A stretch of DNA of 64,000 bases from Cryptomeria japonica (Eukaryota; Streptophyta; Pinopsida; Cupressales; Cupressaceae), in assembly GCF_030272615.1 (NCBI RefSeq), contig NC_081415.1, positions 101,476,796-101,540,795 on the forward strand, read 5' to 3'. The notes beneath the pieces were generated by a model that had not been told where the DNA came from, did not search any database, and saw nothing but the letters and a program-made list of their open reading frames with translations. Position 1 is the first letter of the stretch. The number at the start of each line of letters is the position of its first letter. Made by a program: the position numbers and the translations under genes. Below, piece after piece: positions 22,654 through 36,425 of this stretch.

Positions 22654-25600
22654 CTATGCCCAGTACTTGCGAAGGTGCATGCTATTTACAGGATCTAACA
22701 AAGGTTCACCTTCTGGGGTTGCAAGCTGATATGCCCCCGAGCCATAGGCTTCAGTAACTATGAAAGACCCAACCCAATTAGGTTCAAACTTTCCTTTGAT
22801 GATGTCGGTAGATTGTGCATTCTTGGGGTTTGCCTTTAAAACCAGATCTCCCACTTCGAAGTGTCAACCTTTTACCTTCTTATTATAAGAGCGACAAAGA
22901 TAGTTTTGATATGTTTGCAAATGTGTCAGGGCTGTCTGATGTTTCTCATCTAACATCTCAAGCTGATGCAACTGAGAGACTCTATGCATCTCATCATCAA
23001 TCAAATGTTGCAGGGAAACACACAAAGAGGGAATTTCCACTTCCAAGGGTAAAATGGCTTCCACACCATACACCAAAGAATAAGGTGTTGCGCCAGTAGG
23101 TGTGCAGATGGAAGTGCGATAAGCCCATAGTGCTGGATTCAACTATACATGCCAATCTCGACCAGCGTCATTGACAACCTTTTTCAGGATCTTAATGATG
23201 GTTTTATTTGATGCTTCAGCTTGACCATTACCCTATGGATAGTAAGGACTGGAGAAATGGTGTTGGATGTGAAACTTTTCACAAAGTTCCTTGACATCTT
23301 TATTTTTAAATGGACAGCCATTATCTGTGACAACTGCAAGGGGAACCCCATATCTGCATATGATATAATTTAGTAGGAATTTTGAAATTTGCACACTAGT
23401 GATATAGGTCATAGGAATAGCTTTGATCCATTTTGTAAAGTACTTTGTGGTTGTAATGATGAACTTGTGTCCATTTGTAGATATCAAGTGAATCTTGCCA
23501 ATAAGATCCAATCCCCATTGAGAAAAGGGCCACAGAGATATGATGGAGTGAAGTTCTTGGGCTAACACATGAATGTAATTTCCATGGATCTGGCATTTGT
23601 AGCATTTCTTGAAAAAATCATGAACATCCTTCTCCATAGTGGGCCAATAATACCCAGCATGAACAAACTTTTTAGCTAGACTCGGACCATTGAAATGGCC
23701 CCCACATATACCATCGTGAACTTCGTGTAAAGCCATTTGTGCTTTGTCAGAATCCAAACACCTGAGGAGGGTGTGGTCAAAGGAATGATGGTAAAGGGTG
23801 TCGACGATGATGACATATTTGGCTGTCTGGCAGATGAAGGCTCGACGTTGGTTACAGGAAAGGTTAGGTGGTAAGGTTTGGGATTTCAAATATTGATAGA
23901 TGTCATTGTACCACCGGGAATCAGGACCAACAAGAACACACCTCACATCTGTTGTCAGAATTTCAAAAGAAGGGACAAGAAACTGTTCGACCAAAAATTT
24001 GCATCTGTCCATATTGTGAGGCATATTTAACATGGAAGAAATGGTTGCCATGGCATCTGCTGACTTGTTTTGAATTCTTGGAACTTGACTGAAATGGATA
24101 GCCGTAAATTTTATCTTGAAGAAATCTACCATATGCTTGTAGGGAATAAGCTTTTCATCTTTTGTTTCATAGTCATCATTCACTTGATGGATGACTAACT
24201 GGGAATCTCCATAGACTTGCAAATGTGTGATGTTCCAGTGGATTGCTACTCGGAGTCTTGTGACCAGAGCTTCATATTCTGCAATATTATTGGTACAATG
24301 GAAAGTTATTCTGTAGGATTTGGGAATAGCATCACCTTGAGGGGTGACAAACAATATACCTACTCCGGACCTGAATTTGGTATGGGATCCATCAAAATAT
24401 AACTTCCATTCATTAGAAGATGTGAGAGCAAAGACTGATTCATCTAGAAAATCCGTCAACATGGGATGATCATCATGAATAGGTGCCTCTGCAAGTTGAT
24501 CTGCTATGATTTGTCCTTTTATTGCCTTTCGCTCAATGTACTCAATATCAAACTCACTGAGGATCATAACCCACATTGCTAGGCGACCTGCAAAGCTGCC
24601 CTACTAAGCAAGTATTTCAAGGGATCAATTTTTGCAACTAGCAATGTCTGATGATTTAACATATAGTGTCGAAGCTTCTGTGTTGCAAAGACCATTGCTA
24701 AACATGCCCATTCAATAGTTGAATAATTCAGCTCATAGCCCACTAGTGTCTGACTGATATAATAAATAGCCCATTCTTTGCCTTTCTCATCCTGTTGGGC
24801 TAAGAGAACTCCCAGTGCTGTTTCAGTTGCAAAAATATACAACATGAATGGCTTCCCTTCTATAGGAGGCATTAGAATAGGTGGCAACAACAGATAATCC
24901 TTTAGAGTTTGAAATGTTGATTGACATTGCTCAATCCATTGAAAAGTGACACCTTTGTGCAATAAATGTTGGAAGGGATGACATTTGTCTGCCAATTGAG
25001 CTATAAACTAGTGGATTGACTGTAACTTTCCTTGCAGACTTCTTAGTTGATGGAGATTTGAAGGAGGAGGCATATCTATTATTGCTTTAACCTTTTCAGG
25101 ATCTACTTCGATGCCTCTGTGAGAAACAATGTACCCTAATAATTTGCTGGTTGTGACACCAAAGACACATTTCTTTGGGTTGAGTCTAAGCTTGTAGGTT
25201 TCCATTCAATCAAAGATGGGGCCAAGGATGGCTAGATGACTATCTCTTATGACAAATTTGCATAATAGGTCATCAACATAGTCTTCCATCAAAGTATGCA
25301 TAAAATCATGGAAACTTGTCGTCATAGCTCTTTGATATGTTGCTCCAGCATTTTTAAGGCCAAAGGGCATCACATTCCAGTAGTAGGTACCCCAAGCACA
25401 TGTGAATGTAGTCTTATGTTGATCTTCAGGAGCAATATGAATTTGATTATATCCAAAAAAGCCATCCATCAATGATAGCATCTCATATCCGGCAGTCATG
25501 TCAACTATGATGTCTATATTTGGCAGTGGAAAATCATCCTTAGGGCATGCTTTATTAAGATCCCAAAAATTCGTACAAATTCTGATGCCCCCAGTTACTT

Positions 25601-28600
25601 TTCTAACTAGTACCAAATTTGAAATCTAGTCTGCATAATCAATGGGTCTAATAAAGCCCACATCTAATAATTTTTTTAGTTCTACCTTGACCAAGAGAGC
25701 CACCTGGGGATGCATCTTTTTGAGTTTCTGTTTGACGGGCTTGGCATCTGATTTTAATGGCAAGTGATGAAGGACTAATTCTGGATCAAGGCCGGGCATA
25801 TCTGCATAGGACCATGCAAAACTGATCTTCTTCTCAAGAAAGAAATTGACAAAATCTATCTTTTCCTGTTTTGATAGAGAAGCAGTGAAATGAATGACCT
25901 TAGGGTTGTCAGGTGTACCCAAATTTATCTCTTCGGTCATTTCCACAAGCAATGTTGATTTATCTTGACTTGATAGGGGTATTTCCAATCTTCCACCTTT
26001 GGGTGCCTCAGAGAGGTTTTCACCCACAGGTACATCTTTTATTTTTACTTTTTCATGATCAGAGAGTGCCTTATGGTTTTCATTCAAAGACCCATTCTTT
26101 TGATTTTTTACTTTTTCTTTTTCTTTTTCATTTTTATGACTAGAAGATGGAGTTGACTCCCCAAAATATGTTGTGGAATCTAGATCAATAGTAAATCTTG
26201 CCTTATGATCACCTTGTGGTATGCCTTCTCGTAGTCCAAGAAATTCTACAATTGCTTCGTCATTTTGAAAACAATCCAATTTGAGTGGTTCTTGTTGGTC
26301 CTATTGGATAAGCTGTGGATAGACAAGGGGCATGTCATCATCAGTTTTAAGGAGAGAGAGGGTCGAGATGGTAAAAATGTAAACATCCATGGTATCACTG
26401 TCTGAACTGCTAGTATCTAATTCGGAGCTTGGGTCCCAGAATGACTCTATCCAAGCATTAGGACATGTTTTTGGAGGGTGAGTTATTTCATGTTTGTCTT
26501 CCATGGGCAAATCATCAGGGTCAAGGAAAACATTATCAAGGGCATAGGAGCTAGAAGAAAAGGAACTCCACTCCCATTCATTGGAATCAGTTTCAGGTCG
26601 GGTATCCTCAGGTGTCATTTCATCATCAGAGTCACACCCCTTTCTACACGTGGTCACTTTGGTAGACGAGGATCCAATCCGCAATGGTACAAAACCTAAC
26701 CCTAAAGTTGGAGGTTGCATCTTGGGTATAATAGGTTCTAGTCTTCCTTTCTTGTCAGGGCCCAAGCCACTACAACCATCATATCCCTTTTTCTACAGCA
26801 TAGTAAACCCTTTGCCATACCGCTGCACTGGCAACCTGACAGGTGGTGTCTCAGTGGGATCCTTATAAAGCCAATCTATGACATCATCATCCAAAGTTTC
26901 CTTGTCAAGTTCACCCCATCTGGTAAATGTAGTGGGGGGCTGATATTGAATGACTATCTTAGGTTCCTTTTGCAACAAATGTGGTTTACCATGTGATTTT
27001 GGAGATATTGGTAAATTCCCAATGAGGAATGTTTGAGCCATTGAATACTCTCCGCATCCTTGGTCCTGTATCTTCAATTTTCCTTTGATAGCATCTAACA
27101 ATTCATTAGGATCCACATAATTATGTGAGTGGGCCTCCCTATTGACTGGGACTTGTTGCTTTGGGGAATCCTTTAGATTAGTACAAAATTGAAATGGATT
27201 ACGATCTCCTGGAATTGTTATCTTAGTCCCATTGTAAGGATATTTTAAACACTGATGATAAGTAGATGGAACTGCTTTCATTGCATGAATCCACGAATGG
27301 CCAAGAATCATATTGTAAGGGAGATCAAGGTCTAGGACTTGTAGGAAAGTGTTTTCTGTCACTAGACCGACTCTGATAGGCAATGAAATTACCCCTTTAG
27401 ATGGATGCTCAACATCATCATATGCTTTGATTGTTATTCTTCTGGAAGAATCAATGTCATTTTCTGTATAACCAAGACCAATGACCACTCTCAAGGTACA
27501 GATGTTAAGACCTACTCCGCCATCTATCAAGACTTGTTAGATCTTGCAATTATGAACAAAGACTTCAAGATGTAAAGGATCATTATGAGGGAGCTTATTA
27601 GGAGAAATATTGTTATCAGAAAAGGCAACATGTTGGGAAACAGCTAGATGTCCAATTCGGGCTTGAAACTAGTCAACATCAATGTCTGTCGAGATAGTGG
27701 ACTCAATTAAAGCTTTATCTAGGACTGCGCGATGCATAGGGGACATTTTCAACAACTCAAGAATTGATATTTGTGCAGGTGTCTTCCCCAGATGATCTAG
27801 GAGATTATACTGACTTGTAGGAGTTGATTTGGGAGGAACTGTAGGAGCTCCTTTCAGGACTATTTTGGATCGATGAGTGGTGACTGCGCAAGAAGGATCT
27901 TGTCCCTTTATTCTTATGGTGGAAACATACTCATTTGATGCTCGAAAACAATTGATGACATTGTTATAACCATTATTTGCATAATTTTCTGTTTGGTTAG
28001 AGTTTGAAGAAGATGCTTTACCCTTGTCATGATCAAGCAAAGGAGTTTTGAAAATTGTATGATTAGTGTTAGAGGTCACGTTGGGCGGGCCTACCTCAAT
28101 TACTCCTTGATCTAACAAGTCTTGAATCATATGTTTCAATTGAAAACACGATGCAATTTTATGTCCTTTTGATCGATGGTATTCACAATATGCATTATCA
28201 TTCCACCAAAGCGGCTTTACCAATGGTTCTGCCTTGATATCTAGTAACTTGATAAACTTTGCTTGTATTAATTATTTCATTATTGACTCAATAGGCTCTC
28301 CCAATGGTGTAAACTGTCGAGGAGGCCCATCCCTTGATCGGAAAGGTTTTCGTTGCTGGTTTTATTGCTAACCTTGTTGTTGATTATATTGTTGAGTGTA
28401 TTGTTGAGTATGTTGTTGGTATTGTGGCTATTGAGTAACATTGCTTGCTAGTGTTTGATTTTGTTCCATAGTTGACATATTAGGAGCACTCAATTTCTTG
28501 ATTGTGAATGGGGGTTGATTTGCATTCATCGCTCTTGCGTCAACAACTCCATCATTAGTGACATTCTTGTTTTTGTACCAAAATTTATTTCTGTCCCCTG

Positions 28601-30896
28601 AATTGTTTGTGTTGTCACTGTCTTTGTTGAGCTTAATGACTCCCTTAGCTACAAGAGCAGTTTCAATGTTCATCCCTTTCTTAATGAGTTTCTCAATGGT
28701 ACTGGGACTTTTCAATTTGAGTTCATACATCATTTCTGGGACCAAATTTTGAATAAATAAGTTCACTTGTTGTTCTTCAGGTATATCTAGGGAAGAACGA
28801 CTATACAAGCTTCGCCATCTTTGCAAGAAAGTCACTAATGGTTCACCTTGCTTTTGCTTGGTGTTGCATAAATCTGACATAGTCACTTCATTGTCAATGT
28901 TGAATGCAAAGTGAGATATAAAATTTTGAGCCAATTCCGACCAAGTCTTTATATTCCCTGGCAAATGCAAATACCAATCCATGGCTTGTCCTGTGAGACT
29001 TCATGTGAACAAGCGCATTAAATATGTTTCCTCATAACTCACTTCAGTACATGCTACAAAAAATGCTCGAATGTGGTTTTTTGGATTGCCATTCCCTTTA
29101 TATTTCTCAAAATTAGGTGCCTCAAAATGCTTAGGGAAGGGAGGCATGTACAAGCTCTTGTCAAATGGATTGGGACATAAATCTTGATCTATGTACAATT
29201 TCTTTGTTCCTTTGGTTTCCAATGCATCGACTTGTCATTGCAACTTCTCAAGCTATTGCGCAATTGTGTCAGATTTTGGAGGTTCATCATTTATCCTGGT
29301 GGGTACTCTTTGTCAATACATCGTGTTTCCCTTCAGCTATTGATGCTCGGATATTGCTATCTTTGGTGTCTTCGGCATATAATGTTCTTGGTACAGCTCT
29401 TGTTGCAGTGGTTGTGCCATGCCTTGATATTGACCTTGTTGCTATGCTTCTTGTGGTGGAATCATTGTTTGTAGCCTAGGTTGATATTGCAATTGAGGAT
29501 GTTGTTGATATTGCACAGACATCATTTGTGGTTGTGAAGTATGATAACTTGTTTGTCTTGGCACATATGGAGGCACGTGTTGTTGTTGATGTTGACAACT
29601 CGGAATTTGTTGACTTTGTGCCAATTGTTGTTGTCTTGATGTAAATCCCATCATTTGCAATAAACTTTGTTTGGGAGGTTTTTGTTGTTTCTCCTTGAGA
29701 TGGGGTATGGCACTCACATTTGCTTGCTGTGTTGTTTGTCCAATCCACTGTGGTGGTTGCAAGTTTGAATTAACTTGTAATGGTACAAAAGACACTGCAA
29801 CATGTTGTTGAATGTGATATTGTTGTTGTTGTGCATTGCTTGTTTGTGCATTCAATTGTGCCTTTTGTGTATTACTCAATTGTTGTAACATTTATTGTTG
29901 GTGCAAACCACTATTTGTAGCTCTTTGTGTTGCCATTATCAAAGGATCTATCACAATATTTTGCATAACAGGTACTTGAGTGTTTGGCAAATGTATTGAA
30001 CTTAATGGGACATAGGAACTTTGTTGCATTGTGGAATTGTTTTGGACATTGGTGAGATCAGGCATTCCAGTCGTAAAGATTTCTTGCATCTTAGATAGTG
30101 ATCCACTTGTAATTATTCGAGGAATCATTTCTTATTGAGGGACAACTGTCAATATTTGTGTGGCCTTCATTTGATCTTGTGTAAAAGGTGTTGTATTAAA
30201 TAATGGATTATTTATTGTTTCAAATGGTGAATTTTGTGGAATAGTCACTATCAACGTTTTTGAAGCACGTTTACTCATCAAGGTGTGTTGAGTTTCTTGT
30301 TGCACATTTTCTTTGTTTGGATGTGGAGAGAAACTTAACAGCTCACCGCCTTGTTGTTTTTGCACATTGATTTGCTCACTTGAGGAGGTCACATTACTCA
30401 TCATGTCAAGATATTTTTGTGGGAACATCTTAAAGACCTTGTTCAAGAATTTATCCATCTTTTTTATCAACTTTGGATCTTTAAGGAACATATCAACATC
30501 ATCGGAAGCATCAAAATTTGATGAAGAATCTAGTAAAATATTTGGATTTATTTCTTGTTGAATGCCTTGACTCGAACCAAATCCTTGTGAAAGAGTTTGT
30601 TCCTCATGTAATGTTTGAATTTCATGTTGCAGGTTTGGTTGATTCCAATCAAAAGGTGCATTTCCTCTTGGTGTTGGTGGAACACTCCCATATCTCAGTT
30701 TCATGGGTACAAACACTGGCTCATATAATGGAGGTGGTCCAAGTTGAACCATTGCATATGGTGGTAATGATGTGTTCGACAAACCTTCAATTTGTAATGA
30801 TTGACCGGGTTGCAACTGTGAGTTTGATATGTTGTCAATGGGTTGATATGTTGGTTTGCCCATCTTCTTAGATTTTGACCTTGTTTCAACAGGCAT
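22654..30896 (-). pseudogene. gag-pol: Element B gag-pol polyprotein
   Basis: Start set at ATG 30896 (MPVETRSKSKK); stop TAG at 22654. In order: a Gln-rich N-terminal extension (to about 29440); the gag domain (WYLHLPGNIKTWSELAQNF); CEYHRSKGHKIASC; protease with IDGGVGLN and MILGHSWIH; a G-patch-like segment (26840-26710); reverse transcriptase with FPLPNIDIIVD and YVDD (25730-25010); RNase H (24995-24590); a second, archaeal-type RNase H with YFDGSH, AEYEA and YGDSQLV (24460-24000); integrase with its HHCC zinc site, WGLDLIG, VTDNG and GQAEAS (23800-22900); and a C-terminal FEVGDLVLK segment. Gag to the first RNase H share one frame, one frameshift lies near 24590, and about twenty stops interrupt it. 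Chromodomain not seen. Confidence 0.92.
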
Positions 30897-32831
30897 GTCA
30901 CTATGCAAATGGAATTTTTAAAGGATGATGTATGATATGCAACTAAATGCAAACTAAATAGATGAAAATGCAATCTATGGAAAGAATGCAACCTATGTTT
31001 TTGGTTGTTTTTCAAGATTTTGACAAACTTTTTGGAATGCAAATCTAAAAATGAGACCCTTAGGAAATTGAATTGACGTCTAGACCTCAAAGGACAAAAG
31101 GACCAAGTGACAAAAGGACAAAATGACAATGTCTCCCCTATATGCTTGGATACTAAGCTAGGTTTGACCAAATGACATTGATGACAAAAAGACAAAAGTT
31201 TGATAAGGTCTAGACTTCCTAACATTGACTTAGGATTTATTCAAAGATTTGGATTACTCAAGTATGACAAAACCTAGTTTTTGAGACTACACGCAAGAAA
31301 GCAATGATTATGACAATGACTTAGGATATGATATGGAAATGATCTAAGGATATGATATGACAATGCAATGATAAGGAAATGCGAAGACCAATGACTTGGA
31401 ATATGCGAAATGCCACTTATGCAACCTAAATGGAAACCTGTCTTGGATATAACAATGAAATGAAAACTTAGGGAAAATGATCTTGGACCTAAGTGCAAAA
31501 TGAGGACGCTTGCAATGAAAAGGACTAAAATGAAAGGAGATGACAATATGCCTTAGGACCTAGGTGGGACTATGCAAAACCTAGCCTAAAGTGACATGAA
31601 TTTTGAAACAAAGACATTTAATGTGTTGACGACCATGTTCAAATGTTGGATGAATACTTGGACAAATTTGGACCTTTGTTCAGATTGTGTTTTGAGTTGA
31701 ATGTTGTTGATTTTGAAAATCCAAGTTGATTACGAGCACTTTTTTAAAAGCTTGTTTTTAATTTAACCTTTGACAATCACAGAAAATAGAATGTTTGTTT
31801 GACTTTGACTCAAGACAATCAAGCATATTTACAACAAATCCTATGGATGGCAAGGGCAATATCTATTGAATCCTCTAAGCATAAAATACAACACTTAGCC
31901 GGATAGCTAGACGCTTGGTAGCACTGGCTCCCCCTTACAGTGCACTTACTTCTCAGGCATACCAAGCTTCGAGTTCAAGGGGCATCACTTCCCAAGAACT
32001 TGCTATCTCTAACTAAGGAGTACATGAGAGGTGTCTTCGGCATGCGCGTATCACAATGCCTAAGCCAACAGATAGAAGGATTTTGGCCTCTACAAACAAA
32101 AGGTTCTAGTAAGGGCATTTGTTCGAGTGGGTATTGATCGGGTGAATAAATTGTCGCAATACCATTCCAGCACCCATTGTCTACAACTTTCATTGCATCC
32201 ACAGTTATTTAGAGTGGTTCAGAAGAGCTTGGTTTTAGCCCGTCACCACTTAGGGTTGTTCCCTCTCAACAATGCCTATGCGAAGTGCCAGGCAAATCAG
32301 GAGGCAGGCCCAATTCTAAGGGTTAAAACATGCAATCAAACTAAAAGCAATCAAAGCATGCATGGTGTTCATTAACCTTTAGGAAACTAAATGTGCAACT
32401 ACTTTAAAAATCACATGCAAGATGTTTTAATAGAAGTCTTTGACCGCGTCCTGCATAAGATTTTTTAGTAGTTTCATTCTTAGTCTTCATCACACGTAAT
32501 GCCAAGGTGTTGCATAGAGAGTCAGTACCAAAGAAAACCAGAATATGAAAACAAAGTAATTTGCAAGTAAAAACACTGGTTTCACCTCTATTTCTGGCCT
32601 TACACAGGCGTAGAATGTCTCAACACAGGCATAGAATGCCTTGACACAGGCGTAGAATGCCTTGACATAGGTGTAGATCCCTTTGAAATAGGTGTAGGTC
32701 TCCTTAACACAAGTGCAGATCCCTCCTACATAGGCGCAGAAGTGCCCAGGAAGCCCTGAATTGCCCTATTTCTTGGGTTTTTTACCTGAAAATCAGCTCA
32801 AAAGCACTCAAAAACATAGTTAAGGGGTTAG
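30897..32831 (-). other. Leader of element B
   Basis: About 1.9 kb between primer-binding site and gag start, without a supported gene. The gag-proximal part matches the leader of A. The PBS-proximal part (32590-32745) holds five or more ACACAGGCGTAGAA-like words at spacings of about 24 bp. Confidence 0.6.
32590..32745 (-). repeat. ACACAGGCGCAGAA motif repeats in the leader of B
   Basis: At least five direct copies of an ACACAGGCGTAGAATG-like unit, spaced about 24 bp. The same word, both orientations, occurs before the PMD gene at the other end of the element. Confidence 0.7.
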
Positions 32832-32849
32832 TTCATGTTGGGTTCACCA
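32832..32849 (-). other. Primer-binding site of element B, tRNA-Trp type
   Basis: Minus strand TGGTGAACCCAACATGAA. It matches the complement of the plant tRNA-Trp 3' end at 16 of 18 positions; both mismatches are G-to-A at the CpG sites kept in element A. Five bases separate it from the LTR. Confidence 0.75.
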
Positions 32850-32854
32850 GAAAA

Positions 32855-34356
32855 TGTAGATAGGAAAATGGAATGCATCAAAGCAATATAAACATTAAAC
32901 TATCTCAATCACAAAAAACTAGATTGCGATGATAACAATCCTAAAAACATTCAACAGAGATATGAAAACAAGACATTCAAATCAAATGCAAACCATCACA
33001 AGCATGAATATCTCTTCCTTTATTCTCCATTGTCCTTCTTTCTCCTCTAAATTGCTTTGTTTGTGGATCTCACCTACAAATGCAAAGGCATAGTATGAAA
33101 GCAAGATGAAATGGCAGCATAAGGATACTAGAAGCGTGATTGATTATCTGAAAATGTGATTAGATCGATTTGAAAATGTAATTAATTGGGATCCTTGATT
33201 GAAGAAAGTCATCCAATATATAGACAAATTGGAGAGATGACAAGATTAGTATGAAGAGATTTGAAAGGAAATTTCAAATCAAGAATGACAAATATGACAA
33301 ATTATGACAAGATTGACACTTTCTATGCAAGATTGATTGATTGATAATTTATGACAAAATTATGACATGCAAGATTGATTGATTGACAAATAATGACAAA
33401 TTATGACAAATTGCTATGCCATTCCCATGAAATTAGGGGAAATATTAGAAAAATAGAAGAAAATAGAAAATTAGATGAATTGGAAATTAGGAAATTAGAA
33501 ATTGATGAAAATTAGGTAAATTAATTAATAATTTTTCATTCATTAATTAATTCACAAAAAGAGGGGGAATTAATTAGCCAATTAAATAAAAATTTAATTG
33601 TGACAAGAAGACTTAGGATAAATAAATAAATTATTTAACCTAGAGGGAAAATGATAAACAAGATTAAATGAATAAATCATAAAACCCTAGAAGATGAATT
33701 AGAAATGCAAGGACAACAATTAGGTCTTGACAAAAGATAATTGATGCATGGTCGATTTGATCATGATTTTGACTGACAAAGGACCAATGTTGATAAATGA
33801 TTAAAATTGGTTGACAAATTGACCAAGATTGACAAAGAGATCAAATTGATAGGTGCCAATTGACGAGGAACAATGACTAATTGATTGAAATTGACATGAT
33901 TGACAAGGACAAGGATCAATGACGAATTGATCGCAACAATGATGTAATTTGACAAGGACAAGGATCGATGAAGAATCGATCACAAAATGACAAGATTGAC
34001 AAGGACAAGGATTGATGACGAATCAATCGCAAGATGACAAAATTGACAAGAGGACAAAACCCTAATTCTATCATCGATTAGGATTGACGATGTCCAAAAT
34101 ATGACAAATGAGCACACACATTGATGCGACAGGATAAGATCGACCAAAATCATAACTGAAGATTGTTATTGACAAGACCTAATTCGAAAGCAAGAAAAAT
34201 GAGGAATGAAGAAGAAGGACTCGATGCTCGCAAATGATAAAGACCAAGTGTGCAACATAGGAGAAATGTTAATGCGATGCAAGAACCCTAAAATAAGGAA
34301 ATGAACAAATGTTAAAGTATGACTCCACAAGAGTTGACCATTTTTAGACGTCTATA
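32855..34356 (-). repeat. 5' LTR of element B
   Basis: 1502 bp. Plus strand starts TGTAGATAGG and ends GACGTCTATA (from CTACA). It contains the GATCGAT-type tandem block (about 33830-34065) and a TATA-like CTATATATTGG on the minus strand near 33214-33224. Confidence 0.9.
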
Positions 34357-35869
34357 GGATCATTTCTACTACCCATAATCCCATCATTTTTTATAAATGA
34401 CATTCTTTTTTGTCCATACACAATAATTTAATAACATGTTATTAGCAATGACTCTTCATGATTCTCTTCTTGATCGTTGAAACATGTTTTTTACTGATGA
34501 TATGGATGATCCATTTTAAGGTAAGCACGATGTCCATAATAAATACACTTACAAAAAATTCTTGAGTGCCTCAAAAAATCCTTAAAGTTTCAAGTAGGAC
34601 ATCCATGGTATCCATGAACAGAGAGACTAGATAATGTGCCATGCACAGTAAGATCATGAATCGTAAACAATAAGAAAGATCTTAAAGTGAATTTGATTGA
34701 ATGACCATCCCTTAAAGATTGAATTGCTTCAATTCCTTTCCACAATTCCATTATCTCATCATATAATGGCTCTAGATAAGCATCTATTGTTTCTGAAGTC
34801 ACACTTTTCTTTCCTAGTATAATCAATGATAACATTAAAAAAAATGCTTTAGTTGCTAACCATGGAGGCAAGTTATAATTTATCAAAAAAACTGGCCAAG
34901 TTGACCATTTAGTACTTTGATCTAAGAATGGGTTCACCCCATCTAGATCCAAACCCACCCTTATATTATGAGTATTTTGAGAAAAATCATACCATCTATT
35001 ATCAAATTACATCCATGTCCTTGAATCAGGCACATGCCATTGTTTTCCATCAGTGCTCTTATTTTGGGCATGCCACTACATAAGTTTAGCAATGGCTCTA
35101 CACCTATACATTCAAAGTAATCATGGGATTATCGAAAAGTGGCAAAGAAATTTTCTAGGAACCACAACTTATTTCAACCCTTGTCTATACCTTGCTTCAT
35201 GACATTTCAGACATTCACTGTCACTTGCAAGATTTTTTCAAAATAATACATAACCATTCACACATGTGTGGATGTTTTCATACCCCAAGCCAAGCTTACT
35301 GATTTGCTTTTTTCATTGAATTTGTTTTGTTGGCAATGTGGAGTCAGCTGGTAACAATGAACTTAATAATGCCAACAACTGATCTACACTCTCATTTGTC
35401 GAACCATAAACCACTTACAAGTTAAGAATTTGAAAGATTGTTGTCAAATAACTTAACTTACAATTAGCATAGACAAGCTTTAAAGCATCCTCCATTGAAT
35501 TGGCCCAATAATCTCTTAGACCTCATTCAACATTCTATCAACTTCAAACCCTTCATCAAACATTTATGCCTCTTGATCTATGTTTGGTTCCACTTCATCT
35601 ATGTTTGCTGCCACTTCGTCTGTGTTTTCTGCCTCTTCATCTCTCACAGTCTACAATTATATCATATCTTCATAATAATTATAATCCCAAGGGATTATAC
35701 CACTATGCCCACAAATTATCATATGTCGATAAATCACATTTATTTTTTTCACCTTTCCACCAAGACAATCGTTACATGGACATGGATATGTGTCCAAGAT
35801 CCTCTCATTAGCTACTCTTTCATCATGTGAATGATATTGCTCTGTAGTCAACCTTTGACACTGATCCAT
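34357..35869 (-). pseudogene. CACTA transposase (TNP2-like), N-terminal half
   Basis: Read on the minus strand: CPCNDCLGGK with IPWDYNY (35869-35657) is the N-terminal transposase-associated zinc domain (PF13963). Decayed pieces follow, including LGLGYENIHTCVNGYVLF and ECLKCHEARY, the Cys-rich part of TNP2. Then WHAQNKSTDGKQWHVPDS, VGLDLDGVNPF, WSTWPVFLINYNLPPWL and LFTIHDLTVHGTLS match the catalytic TNP2 region (transposase_21, PF02992). The gene breaks off at the insertion site of element B and resumes at 16623. Several stops (for example in KLM-stop-WHAQ) show decay. Confidence 0.88.
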
Positions 35870-36425
35870 CTGTAATATTTTGCATTATAGTATTGTTTTG
35901 AGATCTATCTTACATTTTGAGACCGTAATAGAAAGAAGAGGATACAATGAGTCATTGTTTTGAGATCTATCTTACATTCATTTGAATTTTACCTACTAAG
36001 AGTGAAATATGTGTGTGTTTCCTATCAGCTTACTTTCAGCAATGAGGGTTTCAAATTACCTCTGAATTTGTTAAAGAGGGCCTCACTGACTTCAAATTCA
36101 TTGCAACAAAATCTGATTTCCTTGCCCACCTTTTAAAAAGTCTCCAAGTCCTATCCAAACAATATTTATCGCCCATGCAAGTGCTTCAATACTTGTCCAT
36201 AAGAATAACAAACATAAAAAATAATCCAAAGATGACACATTCAAGTAACTAGTGATACTCAATGATGACACATTAATGATTTATACTCTGATGCAAAGAA
36301 ATTCAAATACAACATAATCATGAAAGTTTTGTTTAATACATACATTTATACAAGATTGAAATCTCATTTTATATATCTTACTATCGACATAACTATTGTA
36401 CTCTATTTGGTGCAAGTGCTAGTTA

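Larger units (their letters stand above)
16624..34356 (-). mobile_element. Element B: Ty3/gypsy retrotransposon, Tat type, with antisense PMD gene
   Basis: A 17.7-kb minus-strand element. LTRs at 32855-34356 (5') and 16624-18095 (3') are similar over their length. Inside are a tRNA-Trp-type primer-binding site, a leader of nearly 2 kb, one gag-pol frame, a 3' region and an antisense PMD gene before the polypurine tract. Flanking 5-mers are TGATC (16619-16623) and GGATC (34357-34361), a target-site duplication with one change. It sits inside the CACTA transposase gene. Two RNase H domains and an extra ORF near the 3' LTR are typical of the Tat lineage. The gag-pol holds about twenty stops and one frameshift, so it is no longer able to move by itself. 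Confidence 0.9.
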
